A stretch of DNA of 64,000 nt from Kribbella jejuensis (lineage in GTDB: Bacteria; Actinomycetota; Actinomycetes; Propionibacteriales; Kribbellaceae). Numbering within the stretch: the first letter of the stretch is position 1; each line of letters opens with the position of its first letter. The notes under the pieces are model-generated. The model was not told the origin of the DNA and did no database searches. It was given only the letters and a program-made list of their open reading frames with translations. Of the stretch, positions 34,706 through 42,545 are shown piece after piece. The stretch is taken from positions 744,001 through 808,000 of the forward strand of contig NZ_VFMM01000004.1 of NCBI RefSeq assembly GCF_006715085.1. The letters run 5' to 3'. The translations under genes and the position numbers were made by a program.

Positions 34706-37700
34706 GCGACGTGCTCCTTGTTGCCGGTGGGTGGGCGGTCGGGGTCCTGGTCGTCGCCGTAGGCCGGGTACATGGCCTCGTTGTAGGCGGCTTCGTCGGC
34801 CTCTTGGTCGTAGACCTCGTCGGGGCCGATCGGGGACTCGTAGCGGAAGGGATGGCGTTGTGGTGTGTCTTGGCCGTTGGGGGTTGGTGGGTGGCCGTTT
34901 TGTTGGGCTACCGGGGCGGTAGCGTCCGCGCCACTAAGTTGTTGGGTCGCGGGCACCGTTGTGGGTGCGGGCGGTGCGGTGGGTGCCGCCTGCGGTGCTG
35001 ACGGCGCGGCCTCGTGGTTGGGTGCGGGGGGCGTTGGTGAGTCTCCGGGGGTTGCCGCGGCCTCGGTGGTGATGGGCGCGTTGGTCGTACCGTTCGTTGG
35101 CTGACCGGATGTCTGTGCGGCGGGTGGCTGCTGCTCCGGCTGTGGGGTCGAGGCGGGTGTGGGCTGGTGGCCGTACGCCGCAGGAGCCGGCTCGGCTGCA
35201 GTCGGTACGACGCCGTTCTCGTAGGCCACCGCCGGTGCGACGCCGTCGCCGTACGCCGCAGTCGGTGGGGCTGCGGAGGGCGATGGGGCTGCTGGGGTCG
35301 CCGAGGACGGGGCGCCGGTCTGGGATGGGGCGGCGGTTGGCGGCGGGGTGGGCGCGGGTGGGTGGTTTGCGGAGGGTGGAGTGGTGGTCGTGTGGGTTGT
35401 CGGAGGTGCTTCTGCGTTCCTGGTGGCGGCTGGCTCCGGCTGGGAGGACGAATCCGGTTGCGCGTAGGCGGCCGGAGTCGGTTCCGCGTAGGCGGCCGGA
35501 GTCGGTTCCTCGTAGGCGGTCGGAGCCGGTTCCTCGTAGGCGGCCGCGGTCGCTTGCGCGTAGGCGGCTGGGGTGGGCTCGAAGTCTGACGCGTCGGTGT
35601 AGTCGTCTTCGGCGAAGGGGTCTGGGGTGGGGGGTGGCGTGGTGGGGGGCGTGCCGGGGGTGTGTTCGGATTCGGGGGTGGTGCGGAGGAGGGTGGCCAC
35701 GCGTTGGCTGGGGATGTCTATTTGGACGGTGGCTACTTCGTCCCAGCGGTCTCGCATGATGCAGTGGCCGTGGCGGATGGATTTGCCGTTGGCGGCGGTG
35801 TTGATGCCTCGGACGAGGGTTTGGTACGGGGCGGTTTGGGGGCGGCCGAGGAGTTCGAGGAGGGAGTCGACCTGTTCGCGGGAGCGGAGGCTGAAGGCGA
35901 ACAGGGTCGTGATCTGCTCGACCAGGCCGGGGAGTTTCAGGATGGACGCCGGGTCCTGGGTGTCGAGGACCAGGGAGGCACCCAGGGCGCGGCCTACTCG
36001 GGCGATGTAGTCGAGGAAGGAGGCGCCGTCCGGCGTCTTGGTCAGCAGGTGGACCTCGGGGACGATGACGACCTTCGAGCGGCCGCGGAACTCGCGGCGG
36101 CCGGTGGTGCGGATCATCCAGGCGAGGCAGCCGCGCAGGCAGGCCATGCCGACGCGTTCGATCGGGGACCAGGACTCCGGCGCCGACTCGGGCGAAGGCA
36201 GGGTGAGGCCAGGCATCTGGACCACCCAGAGACCCGGGTTCGTGGTCAGCGAGGAGAGGCCGGACGGCGGGCCGGCCACGACCGAGCCGAGGCCGGTCTC
36301 GACCAGGTCGCGCAATGCAAATCCAACGGTGCGCACGGTCTCGGAGTCGGAATTGCACAGCCGCTGGATGACGCCCCAGGAGGACGGGTCCGGCGACTGG
36401 ATCTCCGCGCGCGTCGCGGCCACGACCGGGGCCTCGGCCGCGCCACGGAGGTGCGGCGGGAGCAGCAGCATCAGCTGTGACGGCGCCTGCAGCAGCGCGT
36501 CGTCGACAGGGAGTACTCGCAGCAGGTCCGCGGCGCCGGAGAACTGGGCGGTGATCTCGATGACGGCCGTCGGTACGCCGTACTCGGCGGCGACTGCTGA
36601 TACGCCCGCGGCGTCGCCCTTCAGGTCCAGCAGCGGGACCCAGGCGCCGGCGAACGCGGAATCGAGGCCGCCCAGCATCGCGGCGGTCGTCTTACCGCGG
36701 CCCGACCGACCGAGGAACAGCGTCGTGGTGGCGTCGCCGAGAGCCGAACCGGCGGCCGCGTCGAAGCGGACGAGACCCGGCGTGGAGCCGGTCAGGTACC
36801 CGATGGCGGGACCGGTGGCGTCACCGATCGACGCGCCGCCCCAGAACCAGGACCCGAAGAACGCCGTCGACTCGCGGACGTGCCCGAGGTCGGGAACCCG
36901 GAGCTGGTCGCCGGGCAGCGACTCCAGCCACAGGTCCCGCTGCTCGTCGGCGCCGACGGCGACGGTGATGCCGCGATCGGCGTAGTGCGCGATGACGGCG
37001 TCGACGTACGCCTCGAGGTCCTCGCGGGTGTCCGCGCTGACCAGGAGCCGCGGGTGGTCCTCGACCAGAGTCAGGCCGCTGCGGTTGATGTCGCGCTTGA
37101 CCTCACGCATCACGCGCTCGGTCTCGACGATCTCGTCGGCGGTCTCCTCGGCCGTACCCTTCGCGGCCGAACGGCGCTGTTCCTTCGCGCTCTTGCGGGT
37201 CTCGTCGACCAGGTGCCGCGCGGTCTTCTTGCTGAGCACCCGGAACCGGACGGACGCCTCCACCGTGACGTCGATCTCGTCGCCGTCGTCGTCGATGGCC
37301 TTGATCTCGGACAGCGTCCGCAGCCACTCCCCCGCGCCCGGCGTCTCGAGTTCCTCGGGGAAGTCGGTCATCGCCAGCACGGACGTGTACGCCGCGATCT
37401 GGCCGCGGGTGTCGTAGATCCGCAGGTGGTCGGTGTACGGCACGACGCGGCCCGAAGTCAGCCGGGCCAGCGAGGCGCCGGTGATCAGGCCACGTCGCGG
37501 CGCCGCGACCGCGCCCCGGTGCATCTCACGGCTGATCAGCCAGGAGATCACCTCGGCCGGTGCGGTGTGCGCCCGCCAGACGGTCGAGCCGAGCTGACGA
37601 GCGAGCTTGCGCACCCGCTCGTCGAGGTGCGCGAGCTCCCGCGCACTCACTCGCCACGAGGTCGTCCCGAGGGCGTCACTGATCGAACCGCGGACCTGCG

Positions 37701-38118
37701 CGGTGGCCCGCGGGTCCCGGTCGGACAGGTGCACGCCGAGCGCGACGTACCGCTCCGGCATCCGCATCTCGTCGATCCGGTCGGCCCGGGTCTGCGCCCA
37801 CGCCTCGTGGTCGCCGAGCCGGTAGTGGCCGGCCACGGAGTCGAGGTAGTCCTGGCCGGTCGAACGGCCCCAGACCACCTTCAGGTGGCTGAGCCGGTCG
37901 CCGAGGATGGTCGCGGCCGCGCTCACCGCGGCGTCCAGGGCCGCGTCCTGCTCGGCCTCGGTGGCCAGGTCGGTGTTCGCGACCGAGATCAGGAACCACG
38001 CCTCGGCGCTGCGTTCGGTGACCAGCAGGCCGTCGGCGATGGCGACCAGCCGTGGCGGTGGCAGGCCGCGCTCGCGACCGACCCCCACCAGGTTCAGGAG
38101 CTTGTCAGCGATCTTCAT
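34702..38118 (-). CDS. VirB4/TraC-like ATPase with long Pro/Ala-rich tail
   Basis: 1138 residues. Residues 1-440 are the N-terminal domain of VirB4/TcpF-like ATPases and include an SCO6880-like segment. The motor domain has Walker A GRSGRGKTT (470-478) and a Walker-B-like strand VVIVPEVHLL (683-692) in which the usual Asp-Glu pair reads Pro-Glu. From about residue 813 to the end is a disordered Pro/Ala/Thr-rich tail with an 8-residue repeat. The gene overlaps its upstream neighbour by 14 bp and its downstream neighbour by 4 bp. It probably energises assembly or transport by the envelope complex. Confidence 0.92.
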   Translation of the reverse strand: MKIADKLLNLVGVGRERGLPPPRLVAIADGLLVTERSAEAWFLISVANTDLATEAEQDAALDAAVSAAATILGDRLSHLKVVWGRSTGQDYLDSVAGHYRLGDHEAWAQTRADRIDEMRMPERYVALGVHLSDRDPRATAQVRGSISDALGTTSWRVSARELAHLDERVRKLARQLGSTVWRAHTAPAEVISWLISREMHRGAVAAPRRGLITGASLARLTSGRVVPYTDHLRIYDTRGQIAAYTSVLAMTDFPEELETPGAGEWLRTLSEIKAIDDDGDEIDVTVEASVRFRVLSKKTARHLVDETRKSAKEQRRSAAKGTAEETADEIVETERVMREVKRDINRSGLTLVEDHPRLLVSADTREDLEAYVDAVIAHYADRGITVAVGADEQRDLWLESLPGDQLRVPDLGHVRESTAFFGSWFWGGASIGDATGPAIGYLTGSTPGLVRFDAAAGSALGDATTTLFLGRSGRGKTTAAMLGGLDSAFAGAWVPLLDLKGDAAGVSAVAAEYGVPTAVIEITAQFSGAADLLRVLPVDDALLQAPSQLMLLLPPHLRGAAEAPVVAATRAEIQSPDPSSWGVIQRLCNSDSETVRTVGFALRDLVETGLGSVVAGPPSGLSSLTTNPGLWVVQMPGLTLPSPESAPESWSPIERVGMACLRGCLAWMIRTTGRREFRGRSKVVIVPEVHLLTKTPDGASFLDYIARVGRALGASLVLDTQDPASILKLPGLVEQITTLFAFSLRSREQVDSLLELLGRPQTAPYQTLVRGINTAANGKSIRHGHCIMRDRWDEVATVQIDIPSQRVATLLRTTPESEHTPGTPPTTPPPTPDPFAEDDYTDASDFEPTPAAYAQATAAAYEEPAPTAYEEPTPAAYAEPTPAAYAQPDSSSQPEPAATRNAEAPPTTHTTTTPPSANHPPAPTPPPTAAPSQTGAPSSATPAAPSPSAAPPTAAYGDGVAPAVAYENGVVPTAAEPAPAAYGHQPTPASTPQPEQQPPAAQTSGQPTNGTTNAPITTEAAATPGDSPTPPAPNHEAAPSAPQAAPTAPPAPTTVPATQQLSGADATAPVAQQNGHPPTPNGQDTPQRHPFRYESPIGPDEVYDQEADEAAYNEAMYPAYGDDQDPDRPPTGNKEHVA
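35465..35584. repeat. Five 24-bp tandem repeats inside the VirB4-like gene
   Basis: Units start at 35465, 35489, 35513, 35537 and 35561, each beginning TAGGCGG. They encode 8-residue repeats of the type PTPAAYAE/PAPTAYEE around residues 849-888 of the ATPase tail. The first three are nearly identical, and the later two diverge. Confidence 0.85.
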
Positions 38119-38677
38119 CCAGGCCTCTTCCTGACGACGTCCTGCGGCTCACCCGTTGCACATGCTCTGCTCCCAGCAACCGGGCCCGCTGGTTGACGGT
38201 GATGTCCGCACCGGCGCGGACCATCGGATCGGCCTCCACCACGACCTCGCGCTCCCACTCGGGCGTGATCCGGGCCTTCGCCAAGTCGGCGACCTTGCGG
38301 GTCGACATCCGCTCCCGCCAGGGCAGGTACTCCGACTTGTCCGCGGCCCGGGCCCCGAGGCCGATGATCGGCCGGTGCGCACGCAAGGCGTACCGGACGG
38401 CCAGCGCCCACTCGGTGACCCGGCGGCGGCGTTCGTGGAACTTGCCCGGCCGCCAGCCGAACGCGGTGATCACGAACGGCGGGACGACGTACAGGCTGAC
38501 GGTGGGCTTCTGCGGTACGCCGATGAACGGGAACAGCAGCGCCACCCAGAGCAGGATGACGACCGCGCCGAAGATGATCATCCGGCGGCGGGCGCCTTCG
38601 CCGAGGTCGATGCCCAGCAGGTCGTACTGCCGGGTCTCGATCTCGAAGTGGTGGGTGAGGGTACGGCCGACGCGCAT
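38105..38677 (-). CDS. TcpE/PrgI-like conjugation membrane protein
   Basis: 190 residues: an N-terminal segment of about 35 residues, two adjacent membrane helices forming a hairpin (about 35-55 and 58-75), then a basic cytosolic C-terminus. TcpE and PrgI proteins of Gram-positive T4SS have this form and lie directly upstream of the VirB4-like ATPase, as here (14-bp overlap). Its ATG at 38677 overlaps the preceding stop (TGATG); an in-frame TTG one codon earlier is possible. The family call rests on topology and position. Confidence 0.82.
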   Translation of the reverse strand: MRVGRTLTHHFEIETRQYDLLGIDLGEGARRRMIIFGAVVILLWVALLFPFIGVPQKPTVSLYVVPPFVITAFGWRPGKFHERRRRVTEWALAVRYALRAHRPIIGLGARAADKSEYLPWRERMSTRKVADLAKARITPEWEREVVVEADPMVRAGADITVNQRARLLGAEHVQRVSRRTSSGRGLDEDR

Positions 38678-38964
38678 CAATTACCCCCGGAGAGCAATCC
38701 CCAGAAGCCCTTGAGCACGTTGATGGTCTGGTTGTTGGCGTAGATCAGACCACCGACCAGCACCCCGGCCGCGATGTGGCCGAACAGCTCACCCCACTCA
38801 CGCTTGAAGTAGTGGCCGATCGCGCGCAGCACCAGGATGGCGATGAAGATGTTGCCCGCGATGACCAGGACCCAGTCCTTGAAATCCGCGCCGGTGGGGA
38901 CGTTGGGGTTGGCCATCGGCACGGCAAGCTGAACCACGCTCGCAGCCAGTTCGTGCGTCGTCAT
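38677..38964 (-). CDS. Small two-helix membrane protein (VirB2/TcpD-like)
   Basis: 95 residues. An N-terminal amphipathic or weak signal region (1-28) is followed by two membrane helices (about 31-50, VLVIAGNIFIAILVLRAIGH, and 60-78, LFGHIAAGVLVGGLIYANNQ). Pilin-like VirB2 or TcpD proteins in secretion clusters have this size and layout. The start is ATG 38964, 49 bp after the TcpC-like gene, and the stop is coupled to the next start. Confidence 0.82.
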   Translation of the reverse strand: MTTHELAASVVQLAVPMANPNVPTGADFKDWVLVIAGNIFIAILVLRAIGHYFKREWGELFGHIAAGVLVGGLIYANNQTINVLKGFWGLLSGGN

Positions 38965-39013
38965 TGCGGTGTCTCCCTTGTTGCCTCGGTCATCCGATGG
39001 CCGGTCGCTGGAT

Positions 39014-40279
39014 TCATCCGACGGCAGCCACTTGCCATCGTTGTGCTCCGTCCGTGGCGACAGTACGCCTCAGCGTGAGCGTGTAGGTCTGGTCCAGCGT
39101 GGTATCGCCCACGCCGTTCCAGGTGACGGCCGCGGTCGCCTGCCGCTCGTCGTCGTTGCCGGTGTACACCTGCCAGTCCTTGAGCTGGCCGAACTTCACC
39201 GCGCCGTTCAGGCTGCGGATGGTCGAGCCCGGCGCGGTCACCGCGGACACCTTGTTGTCGGACTCGGCGTAGGCGCTGAAGAACGCCTCGGCGTCCTTCT
39301 CGGTCGCGGCGGTCAGGTCGTCGTCGGGCTTGCCGGCATCGGGCATGTTGCTCGGCAGCGGGGCCCGCTCGTCCGGCACGAAGGTCGGCGCACCGGTGGC
39401 CACCACTCTGGAGGACGTCCGTGCGACCGGGACCGACAACCGCTCCCAGACGATCGGACCGGCGGCGAAGGCGTTGCCGCCCGTCCGGTTGAACGTGTGC
39501 ACCCGGACCCGGACGTCGACGATCGCGGTGACACCGCTCGGGTCCGGTGTGACCTCCCCGGGGTAGGCCACGTCGGCGGTCTGCTTGCCGCGGCCGTTCC
39601 AGCCGGCGCCGCTGTCAAGCCCGGCCGCGAGGTCGAGGCCCACCTGGGCCGGACGGGCGTCGGGGTTGTTCTCGTCCCAGGTCAGGTAGGCGACGGCGTA
39701 CCGGGTGGCGACCGCGCGGGCCTCGTCCGACGGGAAGCTGCTCTGCGCGCTGACCACTGTCTGCGGCGTCCGGTTCGGCGCGATCCAGGAACGGATGCCG
39801 CTGATCGCGGCGAGCAGCAGGACGACGACGACGAGGCCGCGGAAGAACCGCCGCGCCCAGGTGGAGAACGACGACTCGGGCTCGGTCGACCACGGGGTCT
39901 GACCGGGAGCCAGCACCTCACGCGGCGGACCGGGCGGGGCGGGCGCGGCGTGCGCGCCGTGCGGCGAACGCTGCCTCAGGCGCTCGGGTGCGCGCGGGCC
40001 CTGGGCCGGCGGCGGTGTGTCCGAAGGGCGCGCGGCCGGGCGGCGCGGCGGAGCCATGACGCCACCGTTCGGCGGCGGTGGCGGATTCTGCGGAGCGGAG
40101 TACTGTGCGGCGACCCCCTGCGCCTGGCGCGGGGTAGGTGAGACCGGCCCGCCGGGGTGGGCCCACCACTCCGGCGCGGTACTTTGCGGACGGGCCTTGC
40201 CGGGTTTCTTCGTCCGGCGCTGGTCCGACCAGTGCTCACCTTTTGGCGGCAGATTCAGTACTGTTCGCCACCAACTCAT
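39014..40279 (-). CDS. TcpC-family conjugation protein
   Basis: 421 residues. A Pro-rich cytosolic N-terminus (1-140) precedes a single membrane helix (about 146-164, RGLVVVVLLLAAISGIRSW). The external part has two NTF2/VirB8-like domains (about 185-290, AVATRYAVAYLTWDENNPD; 320-421, DAEAFFSAYAESDNKVS), the hallmark of TcpC (Tn916 ORF13-type) scaffold proteins. It is the first gene of the eight-gene minus-strand cluster, so the promoter should lie in 40280-40735. TcpC assembles the envelope-spanning part of Gram-positive conjugation machines. Confidence 0.9.
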   Translation of the reverse strand: MSWWRTVLNLPPKGEHWSDQRRTKKPGKARPQSTAPEWWAHPGGPVSPTPRQAQGVAAQYSAPQNPPPPPNGGVMAPPRRPAARPSDTPPPAQGPRAPERLRQRSPHGAHAAPAPPGPPREVLAPGQTPWSTEPESSFSTWARRFFRGLVVVVLLLAAISGIRSWIAPNRTPQTVVSAQSSFPSDEARAVATRYAVAYLTWDENNPDARPAQVGLDLAAGLDSGAGWNGRGKQTADVAYPGEVTPDPSGVTAIVDVRVRVHTFNRTGGNAFAAGPIVWERLSVPVARTSSRVVATGAPTFVPDERAPLPSNMPDAGKPDDDLTAATEKDAEAFFSAYAESDNKVSAVTAPGSTIRSLNGAVKFGQLKDWQVYTGNDDERQATAAVTWNGVGDTTLDQTYTLTLRRTVATDGAQRWQVAAVG

Positions 40280-40735
40280 CCCTACCCGCCCCTCAGACAG
40301 CAGTTACGCGGACAGTAGCCGGGAGGATACGGCACGCAACTGTCCTCCGGGAGACCTGAGACCAGGATCCGGATAGTCCATCGCTCCCCGCAGCCATACT
40401 GTTACCCCACACGCGGGCAGTGCCACCCTCGCGGCCGCTCGTACCGGCCAAGCGTGACACCTTCGGTACCGTCGTCATAGCTCCTCTCTCATGCCCACTC
40501 GGGTCGACCGGGCAGCGCACACCATGCCACACGCCGCGGACAGGTTCGAAAATCCGTGCGAACAACATGGTAAAAGCACGTACCCACTGATCACAGATAG
40601 TAACCGATCCAACGATCGGCCTGTGGAAAACTCTCCCGTGGCGCGAGGGTCAAAATCGCCTGTGGACAACCGCTTGCCGGGAGCGGGTCCGGGCATAAGG
40701 TCGTCAGTGATCCCTGCTACCCCTGGAGGACCAGG
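40280..40735. other. Long divergent intergenic region with two DnaA boxes
   Basis: 456 bp between the TcpC-like gene (minus) and the aldo-keto reductase (plus). No gene is supported. It must hold both divergent promoters. The part near 40530-40660 is more AT-rich than its surroundings. The only clear motifs are two same-strand DnaA boxes, annotated separately. Confidence 0.6.
40622..40669 (-). promoter_or_regulatory. Pair of DnaA boxes
   Basis: TGTGGAAAA (40622-40630, reverse TTTTCCACA) and TGTGGACAA (40661-40669, reverse TTGTCCACA). The second equals the actinobacterial DnaA-box consensus and the first differs at one place. They face the same way, 39 bp apart, and lie 67-114 bp before the aldo-keto reductase. 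There are too few boxes for oriC, so DnaA-linked regulation or titration is the simplest reading. Confidence 0.55.
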
Positions 40736-41611
40736 ATGGAAACTCGCCGGCTGGGCCGACTCGGCCACCAGAGCTCGGTACTGATCTACGGTGCGGCATC
40801 TCTCGGCGCTGTCGACCAGGACCGCGCCGACGCCTCGATCTCCGAAGCTCTCGAGGCCGGAATCAACCACTTCGACGTGGCCGCGGACTACGGCGACGCC
40901 GAGCTGCGGCTCGGCCCGCGGATGCCGGAGATCCGCGACCGGATCTTCCTCGCAACCAAGACCGGCCGCCGGACCTACGAAGAGGCCTGGAGCGAGATCA
41001 ACCGGTCGCTGGAGCGGCTGCAGACCGATCACGTCGACCTCATCCAGATGCACGCGGTCTGCGACCTGGAGAACCTCGATCTCGTGACCGGCAAGGGCGG
41101 TTCGCTGGAGGCGGCGATCCGGGCCAAGGACGAGGGCATGGTCCGCGCGATCGGTATCACCGGCCACACCGCGCAGGCGCCGTCGGTGCACACCGAGGGG
41201 CTGCGCCGGTTCGACTTCGACAGCGTGCTGACGCCACTCAACTACAAGCTCTCCACCGATCCGCAGTACGCCGCTGACTACGCGGCGCTGGTGGACGCCG
41301 TGAAGGCCTCGGACGCCGCGCTGATGACGATCAAGATGATCGCCCGGCGGAACTGGGCCGAGGGCGAGGAGAAGTCGTACGACACCTGGTACCGGCCGTT
41401 CGACGAGCAGCGGTACATCACGGCCGCGACCGCCTGGCTGCTGAACGGGCACCCGGAGATCACCGGCCTGGCGACGGCCGGCGAGACCCGGCTGCTGCGG
41501 CAGATGATCGTCGCGGAGCGCGAGCGCGCCGACCTGACCCCGGAGGACGCCGCGTCGATCCTGGCCGAGGTCCAGGGCTACGAGTCACCCTTCGTGGACA
41601 TGCCGATCTGA
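40736..41611 (+). CDS. Aldo-keto reductase (active-site complete)
   Basis: 291 residues, NADPH-dependent carbonyl reductase fold. The tetrad is intact: Asp47 (HFDVAADYG), Tyr52, Lys75 (LATKTGRR) and His106 (LIQMHAV). It starts at ATG 40736 with GGAGGACCAGG upstream. The closing segments (NGHPEITGLATAGETRLL) resemble the YdhF/PdxI-like uncharacterised subgroup. It stands alone, divergent from the T4SS-like cluster. Contrast with the eroded paralogue at 22857. Confidence 0.94.
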   Translation: METRRLGRLGHQSSVLIYGAASLGAVDQDRADASISEALEAGINHFDVAADYGDAELRLGPRMPEIRDRIFLATKTGRRTYEEAWSEINRSLERLQTDHVDLIQMHAVCDLENLDLVTGKGGSLEAAIRAKDEGMVRAIGITGHTAQAPSVHTEGLRRFDFDSVLTPLNYKLSTDPQYAADYAALVDAVKASDAALMTIKMIARRNWAEGEEKSYDTWYRPFDEQRYITAATAWLLNGHPEITGLATAGETRLLRQMIVAERERADLTPEDAASILAEVQGYESPFVDMPI

Positions 41612-41815
41612 CCAACCGCCTGACAACGTGGCCCAGGTCACATACGAGACTCCGCATTCCGGTCAGGGGTCACGCGGCGTGCTGGTGCCGCCTCGGGGGC
41701 GGCGCGTGATCCGTCGCCTCGTACGGCGTACGGGAATTGCCAGGCGGGGCGTGGGAACAAGTTGCGGGGGGATCGGTGTTGACTACGGCGTACTCAACTA
41801 CTTTCGGAGGTCGTA

Positions 41816-42205
41816 GTGGCAACGGTCGAGCTGACCCAGGACAACTTCAACGAGGTGGTCGGTGGCGACGGTCTCGTGCTGGTGGATTTCTGGGCCGAGT
41901 GGTGTGGCCCGTGCAAGATGTTCGGACCGGTTTTCGAGAAGTCGTCCGAGCAGCACACGGACATCACGTTCGGCAAGGTGGACACCGAGGCGCAGGGTGA
42001 GCTGGCGCAGGCCTTCCAGATCAGTTCGATCCCGACCTTGATGGCGGTCCGCGACGGCGTCGTCCTCTACTCCCAGGCCGGTGCGCTCCCCGCCGCCAGC
42101 CTCGAGGACCTGATCGGCCAGCTCCGCGCGGTCGACATGGACGAGGTCAAGGCCCAGATCGCCGCCCACGAGGCCGAACACGGCACGGAGCCGCACACCC
42201 ACTGA
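41816..42205 (+). CDS. Thioredoxin
   Basis: 129 residues. The redox motif is WCGPC (29-33) within VLVDFWAEWCGPCKMF, and cis-Pro is in SSIPTLMAV, so it is a functional disulfide reductant. About 20 residues longer than E. coli TrxA, with a charged, His-containing C-terminal tail (HEAEHGTEPHTH) that might bind metal. It starts at GTG 41816 with GGAGGT 4 nt upstream. The 204 bp before it contains nothing else I recognise; a terminator follows. Confidence 0.95.
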   Translation: MATVELTQDNFNEVVGGDGLVLVDFWAEWCGPCKMFGPVFEKSSEQHTDITFGKVDTEAQGELAQAFQISSIPTLMAVRDGVVLYSQAGALPAASLEDLIGQLRAVDMDEVKAQIAAHEAEHGTEPHTH

Positions 42206-42217
42206 TCCACCCCAACC

Positions 42218-42250
42218 AATCCGGGAGCACCCACCAGGGTCTCCCGGATT
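42218..42250 (+). terminator. Terminator after the thioredoxin gene
   Basis: Perfect 10-bp stem AATCCGGGAG (42218-42227) with CTCCCGGATT (42241-42250), a 13-nt loop, followed by TGTTGTGT. It starts 12 nt after the stop. Confidence 0.8.
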
Positions 42251-42262
42251 TGTTGTGTCCGG

Positions 42263-42349
42263 TCAGCTGTCGCGCGAGCTCAGCACGCAGAACTCGTTGC
42301 CCTCGGGGTCGGTGAGGACGGCGAAGGAGGCGTCGACGGGTTGGCCAGA
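42263..42349 (-). pseudogene. C-terminal remnant of a VOC/glyoxalase-fold gene
   Basis: The last residues of this minus-strand frame (SFAVLTDPEGNEFCVLSSRD) match the closing strand of VOC (glyoxalase/bleomycin-resistance) proteins almost exactly. Upstream of about 42350 the frame turns into low-complexity sequence unrelated to the family, so the N-terminal 100 or so residues are missing. The breakpoint abuts an inverted repeat (42357-42403). No start or ribosome-binding site belongs to it. Confidence 0.7.
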
Positions 42350-42356
42350 ACAGAGT

Positions 42357-42403
42357 GAGAGCGGGCCCTGGGCAGGAGAATGACGAAGCCAGGGCCCGCT
42401 CTC
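42357..42403. repeat. 15-bp inverted repeat beside the VOC remnant
   Basis: Perfect arms 42357-42371 (GAGAGCGGGCCCTGG) and 42389-42403, with a 17-nt loop. It lies between the VOC remnant and the terminator of the flavoenzyme gene, in a 340-bp stretch with no intact gene. It could be a terminator or a scar of rearrangement. Confidence 0.6.
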
Positions 42404-42510
42404 GGGGCTGACCGGAGCGGCTACGTGGTGGCCGGAGGAGGCGCGGGCAGGTGAGGCGCTGCCCGAGTGAGGCTCACCGGAAGGGCTGCTCGAGGTGACG
42501 GTCAGCAGGA

Positions 42511-42540
42511 TGGAGAGGCCACGTCGTTGGGGCCTCTCCA
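42511..42540 (-). terminator. Terminator of the D-amino-acid-dehydrogenase-like gene
   Basis: Perfect 10-bp stem TGGAGAGGCC / GGCCTCTCCA with a 10-nt loop, beginning 5 nt beyond the stop of the minus-strand gene that ends at 42546. Confidence 0.75.
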
Positions 42541-42545
42541 AGCTG

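Noticed and set aside
35465..35584. CRISPR array
   Set aside because: The 24-bp units are contiguous with no spacers and code for an 8-residue repeat in a long reading frame.
35662..38196. Long plus-strand frames opposite the VirB4-like ATPase
   Set aside because: Shadow composition; the minus strand carries Walker motifs and overlaps its neighbours in operon fashion.
40540..40560. T-loop-like GGTTCGAAAATCC suggesting a tRNA
   Set aside because: Spacing is wrong for a T arm, and no acceptor, D or anticodon arm can be folded around it.
40280..40735. Chromosomal or plasmid replication origin
   Set aside because: Only two DnaA boxes, no dnaA/dnaN/parAB or rep gene, no iteron array.
42357..42403. 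Insertion sequence end
   Set aside because: No transposase gene, target duplication or second copy is visible; kept only as an inverted repeat.
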